From Auanema rhodensis (taxonomy: Eukaryota; Nematoda; Chromadorea; Rhabditida; Rhabditidae), in the NCBI GenBank assembly GCA_964057225.1, contig OZ059898.1, forward strand, positions 4,464,001 to 4,528,000: 64,000 nucleotides of DNA, read 5' to 3'. Shown in pieces: positions 24,796-36,000 of the stretch. Made by a program: the position numbers and the translations under genes. Numbering within the stretch: position 1 is the first letter of the stretch; each line of letters begins with the position of its first letter. The notes under the pieces are model-generated. The model had not been told where the DNA came from. It searched no databases and saw nothing but the letters and a program-made list of their open reading frames with translations.

Positions 24796-25811
24796 ATGTC
24801 TGATAGTAATGAAAGAACTTGTTATGTTGGAAACCTTGCCCCTGATCTAACCGATGAATTAATCAAAGAACTTTTCGTTCAGGTATTCAGTAGCTTGATT
24901 TTCATTAAAAAATATTTTATAGGTGGGACCTGTGGAGAAGGTTATTGTACGAAATAATGATTCTCGTAAATATGCATTAATAGTTTTTGAAGATGAAGAA
25001 TCTGTACCTTTTGCCATTGAAACACTTGATAATGTTCGTTTGTTTGATGTTTCAATCTCGGTAAAACCACGAAAAGGAAGTAGACAGGTTTTTTTTTTAA
25101 TTTTCATATTGATATTAATGCTATTCAGGAAATCGCATATAAAAAAAAGTATGATAGAGTTCGTAAAGAAGAAATCGATAAACGAAGATCGTGCCCAGAG
25201 TGAGTTTTTTTTCATCAGACTGTCTATTATTATTATCATTGTTTATGAGCCTATTTTCAGTATTCCTGGTATGTATCAGAATGATTCATCGCTGGGATTC
25301 AATCCAATGGCACAAATAGCTTCTTTTGCAAATGGTATATTGGTTTTGTTTTGTTGATAAAAGGTGTTTCTAATTTTTAGGACTTCCTCCACCTCCTCCT
25401 CCACCTTTTTGTACTCCACCTATGTCACGTAAAATGGAGTAAGATGTTTTATAATTTAATGTTTTCTTATGTTTATTCTTATTAAGCTATAAAATTTCTA
25501 ATTCCGCTCCACGAGATAATTGGCACACACCACCCGATAGAGGTGATTATGATTACCGTAATAACCGTAGCGGAGATAAATATAGGTATGTCGTACAAAT
25601 AAATTTCGTTTAAGTTTTCTTATTTAGTGATTATTCTTCTTCAAGAAGAAATAACGGAAAATTAACGTTTCCCTCGAAAAATGAAAGATCCGATAGAAGC
25701 AGGGAGAGGTATAACGACGGGGGTAGAGATTACGACAGACGTGATACTCGCGAATACCGGGATAACAGAGATCGAAGTCAACGACGTGGTTATGATGGTC
25801 GAAGATGGTAG
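24796..25811 (+). CDS. RBM7: RBM7/SF3B4-like RRM protein with RS/RG-rich tail
   Basis: Seven-exon gene starting only about 150 bp after the topoisomerase stop, with TTTTTTTCAAG two bases before the ATG. Protein of about 240 aa. The N-terminal RRM (residues about 7-83) has an RNP2 (CYVGNL) and a variant RNP1 region (RKYALIVFED) separated by LIKELFVQVGPVEKVIV, the spacing and VGPV element typical of RBM7/RBM11 and SF3B4. After it come a basic helix (EIAYKKKYDRVRKEEI), a poly-proline run (LPPPPPPPF) and a long Arg/Asp/Tyr/Ser-rich tail (RYNDGGRDYDRR..., ending GYDGRRW). In animals RBM7 links the NEXT complex to the nuclear exosome. Family membership beside other single-RRM proteins is likely but not certain; an SR-like splicing factor is the alternative. 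Confidence 0.85.
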
Positions 25812-26246
25812 ACAGATGTTGTTAATTTTTGTCCTAAAATCTATTTCGTGTATCCTATGTTGGATTTTATCGAATCTGCATTAACAATGACTTAAATATT
25901 CAACAAAACACTTTGTTTATTTGAAACAGATAATCGGTATAGCATTTCTGAACTGTTCATGGCTGGATCTCCTTGGTATTATCTTTTCCTGTTGAACTAC
26001 ACAGTCTTCCTACTTGTGACCGCTTAATCATAACCAATGTTAATTCAAAATTTTTGATGTATCCTTTATAAATTGATGGACACTATAAAATGTATTTTGT
26101 TATTTTTTTTTTGATTATGTGGTTTAAATCCACAAATTACTTGTAAAGATTTTGTCTTTTTGATGAATTCTCGGATTCAGAATCTGAGCTCTAAGCTTAT
26201 TGTAGATCAATATTTCAGATTGCATGACGAGCTATCTCTAAAAATT
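25812..26246. other. Intergenic spacer upstream of paxillin
   Basis: Short AT-rich spacer. An acceptor-like ATATTTCAG ends at about 26219 and is followed by a 27-base leader to the first paxillin ATG at 26247. No gene seen. Confidence 0.5.
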
Positions 26247-29200
26247 ATGAACGCTCTAGAAAACCTCGGTTAGTTTCTTATAGATTGTTTGCTGACCCAT
26301 TGAGTTGTCTAATTTCGAAGAAATTGTGTTTCAAGCTTGTTAAAATATTCAATTTTATATCTCCTGTTTCTCTCCGTTGTTACCAAACTCCGCAGGTGAC
26401 GGGGGCGTGTTTCCTTTCCTCTTAACGACTCCGCCTCTGGTATAGAGCTGAGCTAAACTGCTGCAGCATCCAGTGCTAAAGCTTGATCAATAGCTATTGA
26501 TTATTGCTGCAGTTTATGATTTTTGATGCTATATTTCTTTAGCTTTTATTTTTTATTTTTTTATTTGATTATTAGATTAGTATGTGTCTTCTCTTGCTAA
26601 TTTTTCAATTCCACATCTGAAATTTTCTTGAGTTATTGTCTTGTTCTCTACTGTTAATCAGTATCATTGATTTTGCATGTTATAAGGAATGAAACCATTT
26701 CCAGGTTATTTATGCCCGACGATCGCTTTGCGGATGCTGTTAAACCAGCATTAGGTAAACGACTGTTCAGTATTTTTTATATAATTTTTGGTTGATCGTC
26801 CTTATGTTTTGAACAAATTAACATCTTCACAATTCTTCTTGACTTGATTTCATTCACGTGTTCAACATCATTCTCACCACCTAATTCTTGTCGACACTTA
26901 TTTATTTGCATGTAACTAATCAGTATGATATTCAATGATGCTTCACAAGGTATGCATGTCATATTTATATAAGTTTACTAACATATTTGAATATTTATGT
27001 TTAGTTGTATTGAAATTTCTGGAATTACGTTTTTGATTTTGCATTCCTGTGGTGTTGTAAAGCATGCTTGTGTCTTTTTCTCTCGCGCTATCTCATAATC
27101 CGGAATGCTCTAACTTGAAGTAGACTCTGCCATCCGGACTTTCCTGTGTGAGATGAGAAAAGATCTGGAATCACATGAACAGCTGATATTTTCTGTTAAA
27201 TGTAACATATAGCAATTGCAGCCAGATTGTGAAAAAATGACTTTAGTTAGTATTGCATGCCGTAATGTTGGAATCATAATTAGAATGTGTATTTGTTCCC
27301 AATAATAAGAAATACATCTCATACGGGTATTATACTCTTTTTTTTATTTTCAGAAGCCCTGCTGTCTGATCTTCAACACACAACTGAAGTTCTGCGTCGT
27401 GCTAACCTTAGTGACAGTTATTCTCAGTCTCGTGAAGATTTAGAGCCTATCTATCAGGAACAAACGAAGCGTTCTTCCAGGTGAGAAAAACTGTTTGAAT
27501 TGCAATGTTTTTTTCTTACCTAACAATGTGCTGTGTTTTTTATTTGGCATTCAGAAATGGTTCATATGCTAACGATCTTGATGATATAGAGCGAATGGTA
27601 CAAAGTTACTCAGCAGAGAGAGAAAAAGATAAAAGACGTAGTTATGATGGTGTGTTTCGTGTTTTAATAAAAAAATTGTCGTTTTTGCCGTGCTGATATC
27701 TAACTTGCTAGTACTTTAGAAGCTCATAGTCCAAGAAATAGTGTGCAACAACCTCCAAGGCCTTCTGTCCAATCTTTATTAAACCAATTAGATGATACAG
27801 TAAGCAGGTAACCATACTGTATGCATGAAGCCATAGTGGCATAATATTTTATGTTTCTTTTTTCTTACATTCGTGAATATATCTCTAACGTTAATGCTAT
27901 CGTTCTGAAGGAAGACGACTTTTCATTTTTCCCATTATCTCCCACTCACTGTTTCGCGCGGAACAAGGACCTGTTTGCTCCGCGTGCCAGTGAGTTCTCT
28001 AACCTTCCTCCGACGATCTCTATCACCATTGGCTTTTTGTGCTCTTCTGCGAATTCCGCCGCTTGAATTCAGCTGTATTCACTTATATTCTGTTCTAAAA
28101 TTACTAAATTAAAATGATGCGCGAACTGCAACAACGATTTGATCATTACAGCTCTCGACGTAGTCTCGGGCCTCCTAGTCATGCTCAATCGTACAATGAT
28201 GTGGTGAGTTCTTTATCATTTGTTTAAAATTAAATTTATATCTAACAAGTTGTCTCTGAAAGCCAATTTCATATTCTTATTTTACCGGTCTTTATTTTCG
28301 CGATATCTTCTGTTCAAAATGCTTGATCAACATCAATTTCTAATTAAAAATTTGTGTGGAGTGGGCGGTATGAAGCACTGTTTCATTTTATTCTCTTCGT
28401 GATTGCAAGTGGTGTTGAGGAATGTTTGCGAATCGGAAGAATTCCTGTGTGGAGATGAGGGGGTGAAAAGGAAGGTACGAAGATAGAATAGGGAAAATAG
28501 GAGACATAGCTTGATTTGCGCAACTTATGCCACCACCGGTCGGGCATGACAAGAGATTATGCAGCATCTTGTTGTAACTTTGATGTTCTGACTCTGACTG
28601 TTTTTATGCTTCACTGCTTATCGACAAGAAGTTCATTCAGCACACTAAGACGACTTATTAGAGAATAGAAAATGTTTGAGGATTGTGAGCGCTCATTTCC
28701 CTTATTTCTTTTAAGAGAGGACGTTCACCTTCTCGCGACCCATCTCATGCTGATTCAATGATTGGAACTCTTAACAGTGAATATAGCAGTAAGCATGGAA
28801 TATCTACTATTCCCAAAGGAGACTGTGCCTTTTGTGGTAAACCCATTGTGGGACAGGTATGTATCAATCGAAATATTATGACACTATTTTATCGTCTTAA
28901 GGTTGTTATTGCTTTGGCTAAAATGTGGCATCCTGAGCACTACACATGCTGTGAATGCGGCTCTGAACTTGGACATCGCAACTTTTTCGAAAGGTCATTA
29001 CTTTACACGTTTTATTTCTTCTACTCCTTATGTTAATCTGTGATATGCTAAAATTTTCGTGATTAATTGAATTTTCTGACTCTTTTCTATAAGTATTTTA
29101 CAGAAATGGTAAAGCTTACTGTGAGGAAGACTATCACAATCAATTCAGTCCTCGCTGTGCTGGCTGTAATAATGCCATTAAAGATGTAATTTCCTTTTTT

Positions 29201-29941
29201 TTTGTTATATTTTCTCGTAATGATATAAAATATGTTCTTGTTTTATAGCGCTGCGTTACTGCCCTAAACAAGAATTTCCATTTGCAATGTTTCTGTTGCT
29301 CTGAATGTGGTAAAGAATTAGGAGAAGAAGGGTTTCATGAGAAGGTGAATTTTCATACCATTTTTTGTATTGTTCTTTTTTTATATTCTGTAAAGCATCT
29401 TTTTTTTAGAACGGTCAAGTTTTTTGTCGTAAAGATTTCTTCCGTTTATTCGCACCCAGATGCAACGGATGTCAGCAAGCTATTACTGCTAACTTTATCA
29501 CAGCTCTTGGAACTCATTGGCATCCAGATTGTTTCGTATGCCAGGTAATTTAAATTTATCTTCATGATTGTTTGGCTGCCCATATGGGTTTTCGATGTTA
29601 TCGTCATGTTTGTTGTCGTCGTTGTTGAAATTGTTTGTTTTGTCTAGACTTGCGGTGTTGGATTTGACGGAGGATCGTTCTTCGACCATGCTGGATTACC
29701 ACTTTGTGAGCAACATTATCACGAAAAGCGAGGAAGTCTTTGCGTTCAATGTCGCCATCCAATAACGGGAAGATGTGTGACTGCAATTGGTAACAAGTAT
29801 CATCCAGAACATTTCCGATGTACATATTGTAACCGTCAATTAACAAAAGGAACTTTCAAGGAAGTTGATAGACGACCATTCTGTCACAAATGTTATAATA
29901 CTACTTTTGCTCTTTCTCCTAACGAGAACTACAGAGCATAA
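26247..29941 (+). CDS. PXN: Paxillin-like adaptor with LD motifs and four LIM domains
   Basis: Focal-adhesion adaptor. The N-terminal half has LD-type leucine-rich motifs: [16 protein letters not shown] at the exon starting 27354, [12 protein letters not shown], and [10 protein letters not shown] in the exon starting 27720. The C-terminal half is four LIM domains in tandem: [11 protein letters not shown]...[20 protein letters not shown]...[20 protein letters not shown]...[20 protein letters not shown]...[15 protein letters not shown]. Zinc-ligand spacing is intact in all four. Human paxillin ends shortly after the last LIM; here about 13 extra residues follow ([11 protein letters not shown]). 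There are at least three apparent first coding exons (26247-26268, 26712-26754, 28114-28203). The first two splice in phase 1 to the same LD exon. The LIM3-LIM4 exon ends at TAA 29941. Expected role: integrin-linked adhesion and muscle attachment signalling. Confidence 0.92.
26712..26754 (+). CDS. PXN: Alternative first coding exon of paxillin (MPDDRF...)
   Basis: ATG exon encoding [14 protein letters not shown], ending in phase 1 before GTAAAC. It joins the exon at 27354 to give [11 protein letters not shown], a good LD motif. If spliced downstream of the first exon it would create a stop, so it acts as an alternative start rather than an internal exon. A GC-richer patch at about 26390-26460 lies upstream and may be its promoter. 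Confidence 0.6.
28114..28203 (+). CDS. PXN: Alternative first coding exon for a short paxillin isoform
   Basis: ATGATG exon encoding [16 protein letters not shown] and ending in NDV, phase 0, with a good donor (GTGGTGAGTT). Upstream at about 27955-28070 is a GC-rich patch with CGCGCGGAAC and TCCGCGTGCC. The next exon has two acceptors two bases apart (after 28715 and after 28717). The first keeps frame for this exon; the second for the phase-2 exon of the long isoforms. The short isoform would lack the N-terminal LD motifs and keep all LIM domains. Confidence 0.55.
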
Positions 29942-32900
29942 AAAGTTATGTAACAATCATATCCAGTGCATATTGGCCGCACCAATAATTCTCTAACGTT
30001 TCAATTAATTTGTTTAATCTTCCCAATTCACTTATACTACATACATATATGCCTTCAACATTTCAAACTTATATCAGCTCTGTCTTTGCTCACACTTGAT
30101 TTTATAAAACTAACTACTCACTTATTTGACTATCTATGTCATTGGCGTTGCAATATGTTTCATATTCATACTTTATACTCTTTTAGTTTTGTACGTGTTT
30201 CTCTTTATTGAATATCATGATCACTAATAATCTAGTTAATGACTTAATTGTGTTAGTTGTAGTTTTATAAATAATCAAAGTTGCTATTTCAATTTACGAA
30301 ATACGATTTAGGGAGATGAACATTTCGCTAAACTTTGTCCAATGAGCGTTACATACTTTGAAGAAGAAGAGGCATACTAAGCGTTTGTAATCGATTCTTA
30401 TATACTAATCTATACCTGTAATAAATGTTCCTAATCAATAATGGTATTTTATCAGATGTATAGTGCATATATTATTTTCAATCAGTCTGCTGCTCAGACA
30501 TGAAGTTAGAATCAAGTAGAAAAAAAAGCAATCAAAAGATCACATCATTCAGGAAAAATACATATTTTATTTCACTTCACTTCACTGATGAAACAAAAAA
30601 TGAGGATCAAGATAAACTAAAAACCTATTGAACAAGAATTTAGAAAGAAGAGATACCATGAGAAAACTATATGTGACAAATACTTGATGGATCGGGTGTA
30701 TAAGGCTGTATATCGGCTACCATCTTGCATACACAGACACGCAGTGAAGTGGGAGACAATGCCTGTGTGACCTTCGTGTAGAACTGTCGAGCAAATAGAT
30801 CAATTCTCGTTTACTGTAGCTGGGTGTTGTGTGTCGATGACGATATACGTATTGTGAATACGTGGGTTCAGAGACGAAGAGGGGGAAGAAACGAAGGATA
30901 GAGAAAATACGAAGAAAGGAGATAGGACGTGTAACTAGAGAAACGAAGAAAAGAATGCAGACCTTCACGTTGTCGGTTTTCAATCGATGATTTCAATATT
31001 GCTTTCAAGAGAATAACAAACTATGACCTTCTTCGCTTTTACTTTTCTAACAATGTCGTTGTTGCTGACGGCGTGTACTTTGTCATGTTTTCTAACCGAT
31101 ATACTCTGACAATATGACTTCGTATATTCTTCGAAGGAGGAATGTATTGGTTTTGAACTTAAGGACGATAAGCAGCATTAAGCGGAAAAGAAAAATTCAA
31201 CACAAGTCTTATAAGAATACAATGTGAAATGCCACACCTGTACGAATAAGGATGAATCGTTTTAACTACATATTTTGTCAGCAAGATTTTGAAGATATGT
31301 GAAATAGGAAAAATGGAGACAAGGGAGGGTTGGCATTGGGACCAAGAGAGCGTTTGCTAACTAGTCAGCAGCAGTACTAGCAGCAGCAGCAGCAGATACC
31401 CAGTCCCAATATATGGAGCGCGGTCAATGAACACATTGGACTAGAGGGAGATGAATGGATAGACGTAACGAGAGAGAAGGGAAGAGGAAGGGGAAGTGGA
31501 ATAGAATCATAGATGCAGAGTGTAGGCATAGCTACTGTTATACGAGTGCAGTTGAGAAACAGAGATAAAGAGTGGAGTAGTGCGCAAAGACCCAGAGACC
31601 TTGTGCAGGCAGCGAAGCAGACACAGGGTCATAGTAAGAGAATAAAAATAATATAGAATTAGAGAAGCAGAAAAGAATAGAGAAAAGGATATAGTGAAAA
31701 GAAAGAAAGAAAGAGAATGTCAGAGAAAAGGGGGAAAGATAGACGTACACATAGCCCCTTCGCCACCATTAGGCCACAGCCATTATCGATTTTCGACGCC
31801 CACCCTCCCCATAGCATTCGTGGTAGTATGGGGAGAGAGTATGTTGTTCTCCTCTTCTACTCCCCCATCCAACAACCCACTCCCAACCAACCAACGCATA
31901 CAGACAGCCTACTCGTTTTCTCCTTGTAAACTAAGCATTTTTTTGCTCTTTGTCATTAAGGGATTCCTTTAAGTATATATCTAACTTTATGTGTCAATTT
32001 TTACTCATACATATCTTTTATTTTTTGTAGGTTTGTCTTTTTTATCTTATTTTGAACACTAGTAATTCATTAAGATTTTTTTATTGAAAATAAAAATAAC
32101 TTCATGAAGATCTAGCTCTTTTTCGTACTATTTTTCAAAATTTTCCGTTATAAGTAGAATTTCTACTTTCAACAGTTCTGTTTATAAATTCTGTCAAAAT
32201 ATTTAAAATAAGAAATGGATAATTTTGCAACACAATGAACATTTCCTTATTTCCGAAAAGCATTACTTTATCAATTCTAATCGAAACTATATTTGCAACT
32301 CCCATTCACGTAGCTTCAACGTGACACTCGAATCATTGATTGATTTTTCAAATTTTATTCTGCACGTACTCATTTATAAGAGATTGACTATAATTGATAT
32401 AGTTCTTCATTTTTCTTTTTCAAACACCTTTGTGAAATGTTATCATCCACACAGATATCGATTTGTTTTCGTCATGGTAGTTTTCTTACTTTCTTTTATT
32501 AACAATATTTTATTACTGTTATTTTTTAAATAATTCAGTTGATGTATTAATTTGAGTATTTTTAATTTATAAACTGTCTTGAAATCGGTATTGCAGATTC
32601 ATTATATTAGTTTCATTTCCTACGCATTGTTCGAAAGGACTAGCACAGTTTATTGTATTGCTGTCATTTTTTCTTGTCTGCAATTCTTTTCTTATCTTTT
32701 TCGTGAATACTATATCTTCTATATTGATTGTCGTACTAATTAGATATCAACTCGCGTAAAAGCGAACAATTCTCAAGCTTCCGCTATGAAATTTTTTTTT
32801 TGTTTATTATACTTTCTTACTGGTATTCGTTTATTTATTATTTCATGTGCAACAATTGACTTTCTATAAATTCATATCATTAGTTATAGACTGCGCACTT

Positions 32901-33066
32901 GTATATGTTCTTGTAATTTCTCAGGAGACAGTTGATTATTTTGCGGGATGAGCTTATGCTATAATTTCATTCCAATTAACACTGTCATATTTCCCCTGCA
33001 CGGATTTTCAACTCAATAGGTATGTTAAAAACATATAAATAAAAATAATATTGTTCAGTTCTGAAA
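29942..33066. other. Intergenic region upstream of the AF10 gene
   Basis: Apart from the possible terminal exon at 30312-30380, no coding region was found. The stretch 30720-31930 is GC-richer. It includes a CAG repeat at about 31364-31394, purine-rich runs at 31440-31740 and a C-rich segment around 31750-31910 (CCACCATTAGGCCACAGCC, CCCACCCTCCCC). This may hold the AF10 promoter and 5' UTR exon. The AF10 ATG is preceded by ATTGTTCAG eight bases upstream. Confidence 0.5.
30312..30380 (+). CDS. Possible alternative last exon after paxillin
   Basis: After ACGATTTAG a 69-base frame reads GDEHFAKLCPMSVTYF followed by EEEEAY and TAA, with AATAAA at 30420-30425. The layout (acceptor, open frame, stop, polyadenylation signal) is that of a terminal exon in phase 0. 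It could be spliced to a paxillin LIM exon, for instance at a weak donor GTTGAT after GTFKE. It could also be chance. Confidence 0.3.
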   Translation, partial: GDEHFAKLCPMSVTYFEEEEAY

Positions 33067-36000
33067 ATGAAAGAAATGTTGGGGGGATGCTGTGTCTGTT
33101 CAGACGAAAACGGATGGGCAGACAATCCCCTCATTTATTGTGATGGCCCTGGCTGTGAAGTAGCTGTGCATCAAGGTTTGATATTTTTATCTATAAAGAA
33201 AACACTCTTTCTGCTAATATATTGATTGTTCTATTTTATTCAATTTTTTCTTGAACTTTGCTAATGTGAAGATACATCTCCGTTGTCTTTTTTTGAAAAG
33301 CTGTATTATAGGTTGCTATGGGATTCAAGAAGTCCCTGAAGGAGAATGGTTGTGTGCTAAATGTCAAGCTTCTACTTCCTTTGATGGTGAGACCAAGGTT
33401 GCTCGTTGTGAACTGTGTCCTTTTGGATATGGAGCACTCAAACGGACTAACAAAAATGGTAGGCTCTCTATTTGTTTTGTACTTTCAATACCAAATATTG
33501 CCTTCAGGATGGGCACATGTTATATGTGCATTGTATATTCCCGAGGTTCGGTTTGGCGATGTTCATAGTATGGATCCAGTAATTCTAACCGATATTCCTG
33601 TCGAGCGTTTCAATAAACCGTGTTACCTATGTGAACAATCCGGGAATCCAGCTGCAGCTGCCGTAGGTGCCTCTATGTATTGCAACAAAAACGGCTGCAA
33701 GGTTTACAAAGTTCCAATGTTCTATGTTATAATATTCGCTTTAGCGTGGATTTCATGTAACATGCGCACAACAACAAGGCTTGTTATGCGAGGAAGGAGG
33801 GGTCGGAAAAAATGTAAAATATTGTGGTTACTGTGCTCATCACATGAAAAAAGCCGTAAGTTTTAATCTTGTATCAATTGCTTGCCTGTTTCGTTTTTTT
33901 TCTATATTCGCAACAGTAATCAATTCTGCTGAATACTCTATATTCATTTAATTACCTTTTTTATCAAAACAAATTTGTTCAAGTAATATTATAATTTTTG
34001 ATTGGATTCACAGAGGACTTAATGTTTTATCAAGAATTTTATGTTCATGTGTATACTCTGACATAACGTTTATTCTGTATTTTTTTAAGTTCGGCCTTGG
34101 CTATAGCGCTAATTGGTGAATAGCTTGAACAAAAAAAGGTATTAGTATATGAGACACAGATTCCAATCAATACAGCAAAATACTCTGCTTTCTCCCTCAA
34201 TCACTATCATAGCGCAGCAAACCCATTGATGTGAACTTTTCTCTCATTCTTCAACTGTTCTTCTCATACGTTCTCCTAATATTACGCCGATATATGCTCT
34301 CTGTTCACGAGCTCCTTCCTCTTTCTTGTTCTCGTTCGAATCATATACACCGCTTTGTTTGATGCTGGGCTAAATGTATACATATGAGTCCTACGTGTAT
34401 GTGTAGACAGGATCCTATTATTGATGTGAAGCAGTTATTCTAAAGTTGGTTACTGTCTTTAACCTCACCTTCTTAAGAAAGTGGGTAGCAATCATTATTG
34501 CAAAATTAACTTAAGCATAGTTACTCCTCTCATTGATTTTATGCGTTCTTAAGATAACGTAGTGAGATTATGTCTTTACGTTGACGATTCATGATTAAAA
34601 TATCGTTTTTTAATAGTTTATAATATCTGCTTGATTTTTCATTCAACCAATAGTTTGTAGACTTCAATGTTTATATACAGGAGAGAGTGGCTGTCAGAAT
34701 GAAAAACATAATCAGCCAGTGGTATAATGGGGTCTACATTTGGCTATTAGCCAGCTGTAACAAGCGAATAAGATGATGTTTGTCCTTGAAAAAATTATCT
34801 CATACCTGTCACGCTATCATCGCTATGCATGATCACTTATCTGATCAGTTCTTGTTAAGATCTTGTCATCATTGAAATATTCTGATACTTTTACTATTAA
34901 AGGTATAGAAAACAAATAATGTGAGCTCATTTTTGATTACGTATCACAATCACTTTTGGTTTTCTATGTTCTGTTGCAGATATTATTTCTGTAGTGTTGC
35001 CACGACATCATTTTTCCTATGTGCATTGTAGTAGATTTGCACTTTATTTTATTGATTGTTTTAAAACCAAATATGATATCTAATCGTTGGTTAATAAGAG
35101 TCATTGAAGTTAAATACATCACACAAAATTCTATTGCAAATATAAAACAGTTTGGTCAGATATATCAATAGCAAGTTCGGTCATATGGGCCATGAGTCAC
35201 AGCTTCCCAACCGCTTTCTCTACAACCAGAACTTATCTTGTCCGGTGTTTTCGATATCATTGACTGAAAACGATTGAATTCTCTACATCGACAATCTGAC
35301 TCTTTCGCTATTCCCTTGTTGACTTTTCCGCAAAAATCGATCAATTGTCAGCATTGAGTGCAAGGTGTCTGGGTCGAGGTCTAGTCAGTCAGTATCGGCA
35401 GGGTTGCTGTCTTTCGTTCTCATTCTCTTCCATTTTCTGTCTTCTTCTATGCTTATCTATATTCAAGTAGTTCAATAATTCGGAGCCTATCGTTTGGTGG
35501 TATTGTATCATTGTGTTAAACATGTCGATAACAATGTTACTACTTCCACTGGTATTGATTGCTTTCGTTTGAATTAAAGACTTGGCAAAAGTAGTTTTAT
35601 CCACATTTATCGATGTAACCTTCTTTCTACTAGGTTTCACTAGGTTCTAATTATAGTTTTCATTATTCTCTGTATGAACACTTTCTTATATTATTCTCTC
35701 CTTCTCTCTCTATATATATATATATATTTGCGTGCTATAGCGCGATAACTTCTTTTATTTGTGAGTCTTCTGGCACGTATACAAATCTCTTGGTTTCCAC
35801 ACAGGAGCCAATCGATTAGATGACGTCTCTGGGTCCATCTCCCCATACTAGCCTTTTCTGTCACTCTCGCTCTTTCTTTTTTTTCATTTGTATATATAAA
35901 TAAAAAAAAAATATATATATATATATGTGAAATTTATGTTTTATATGCATTACTTTACTTATATTTTTTAACTTTATATATAAATATAAATATATATATA

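Noticed and set aside
24859-25239. 126-codon minus-strand open frame
   Set aside because: It overlaps the RBM7-like exons in antisense; the plus strand has domain evidence.
31694-31972. Two overlapping frames upstream of AF10
   Set aside because: They translate a purine- and C-rich tract, with Pro/Ser/Arg low complexity and no splice link to AF10.
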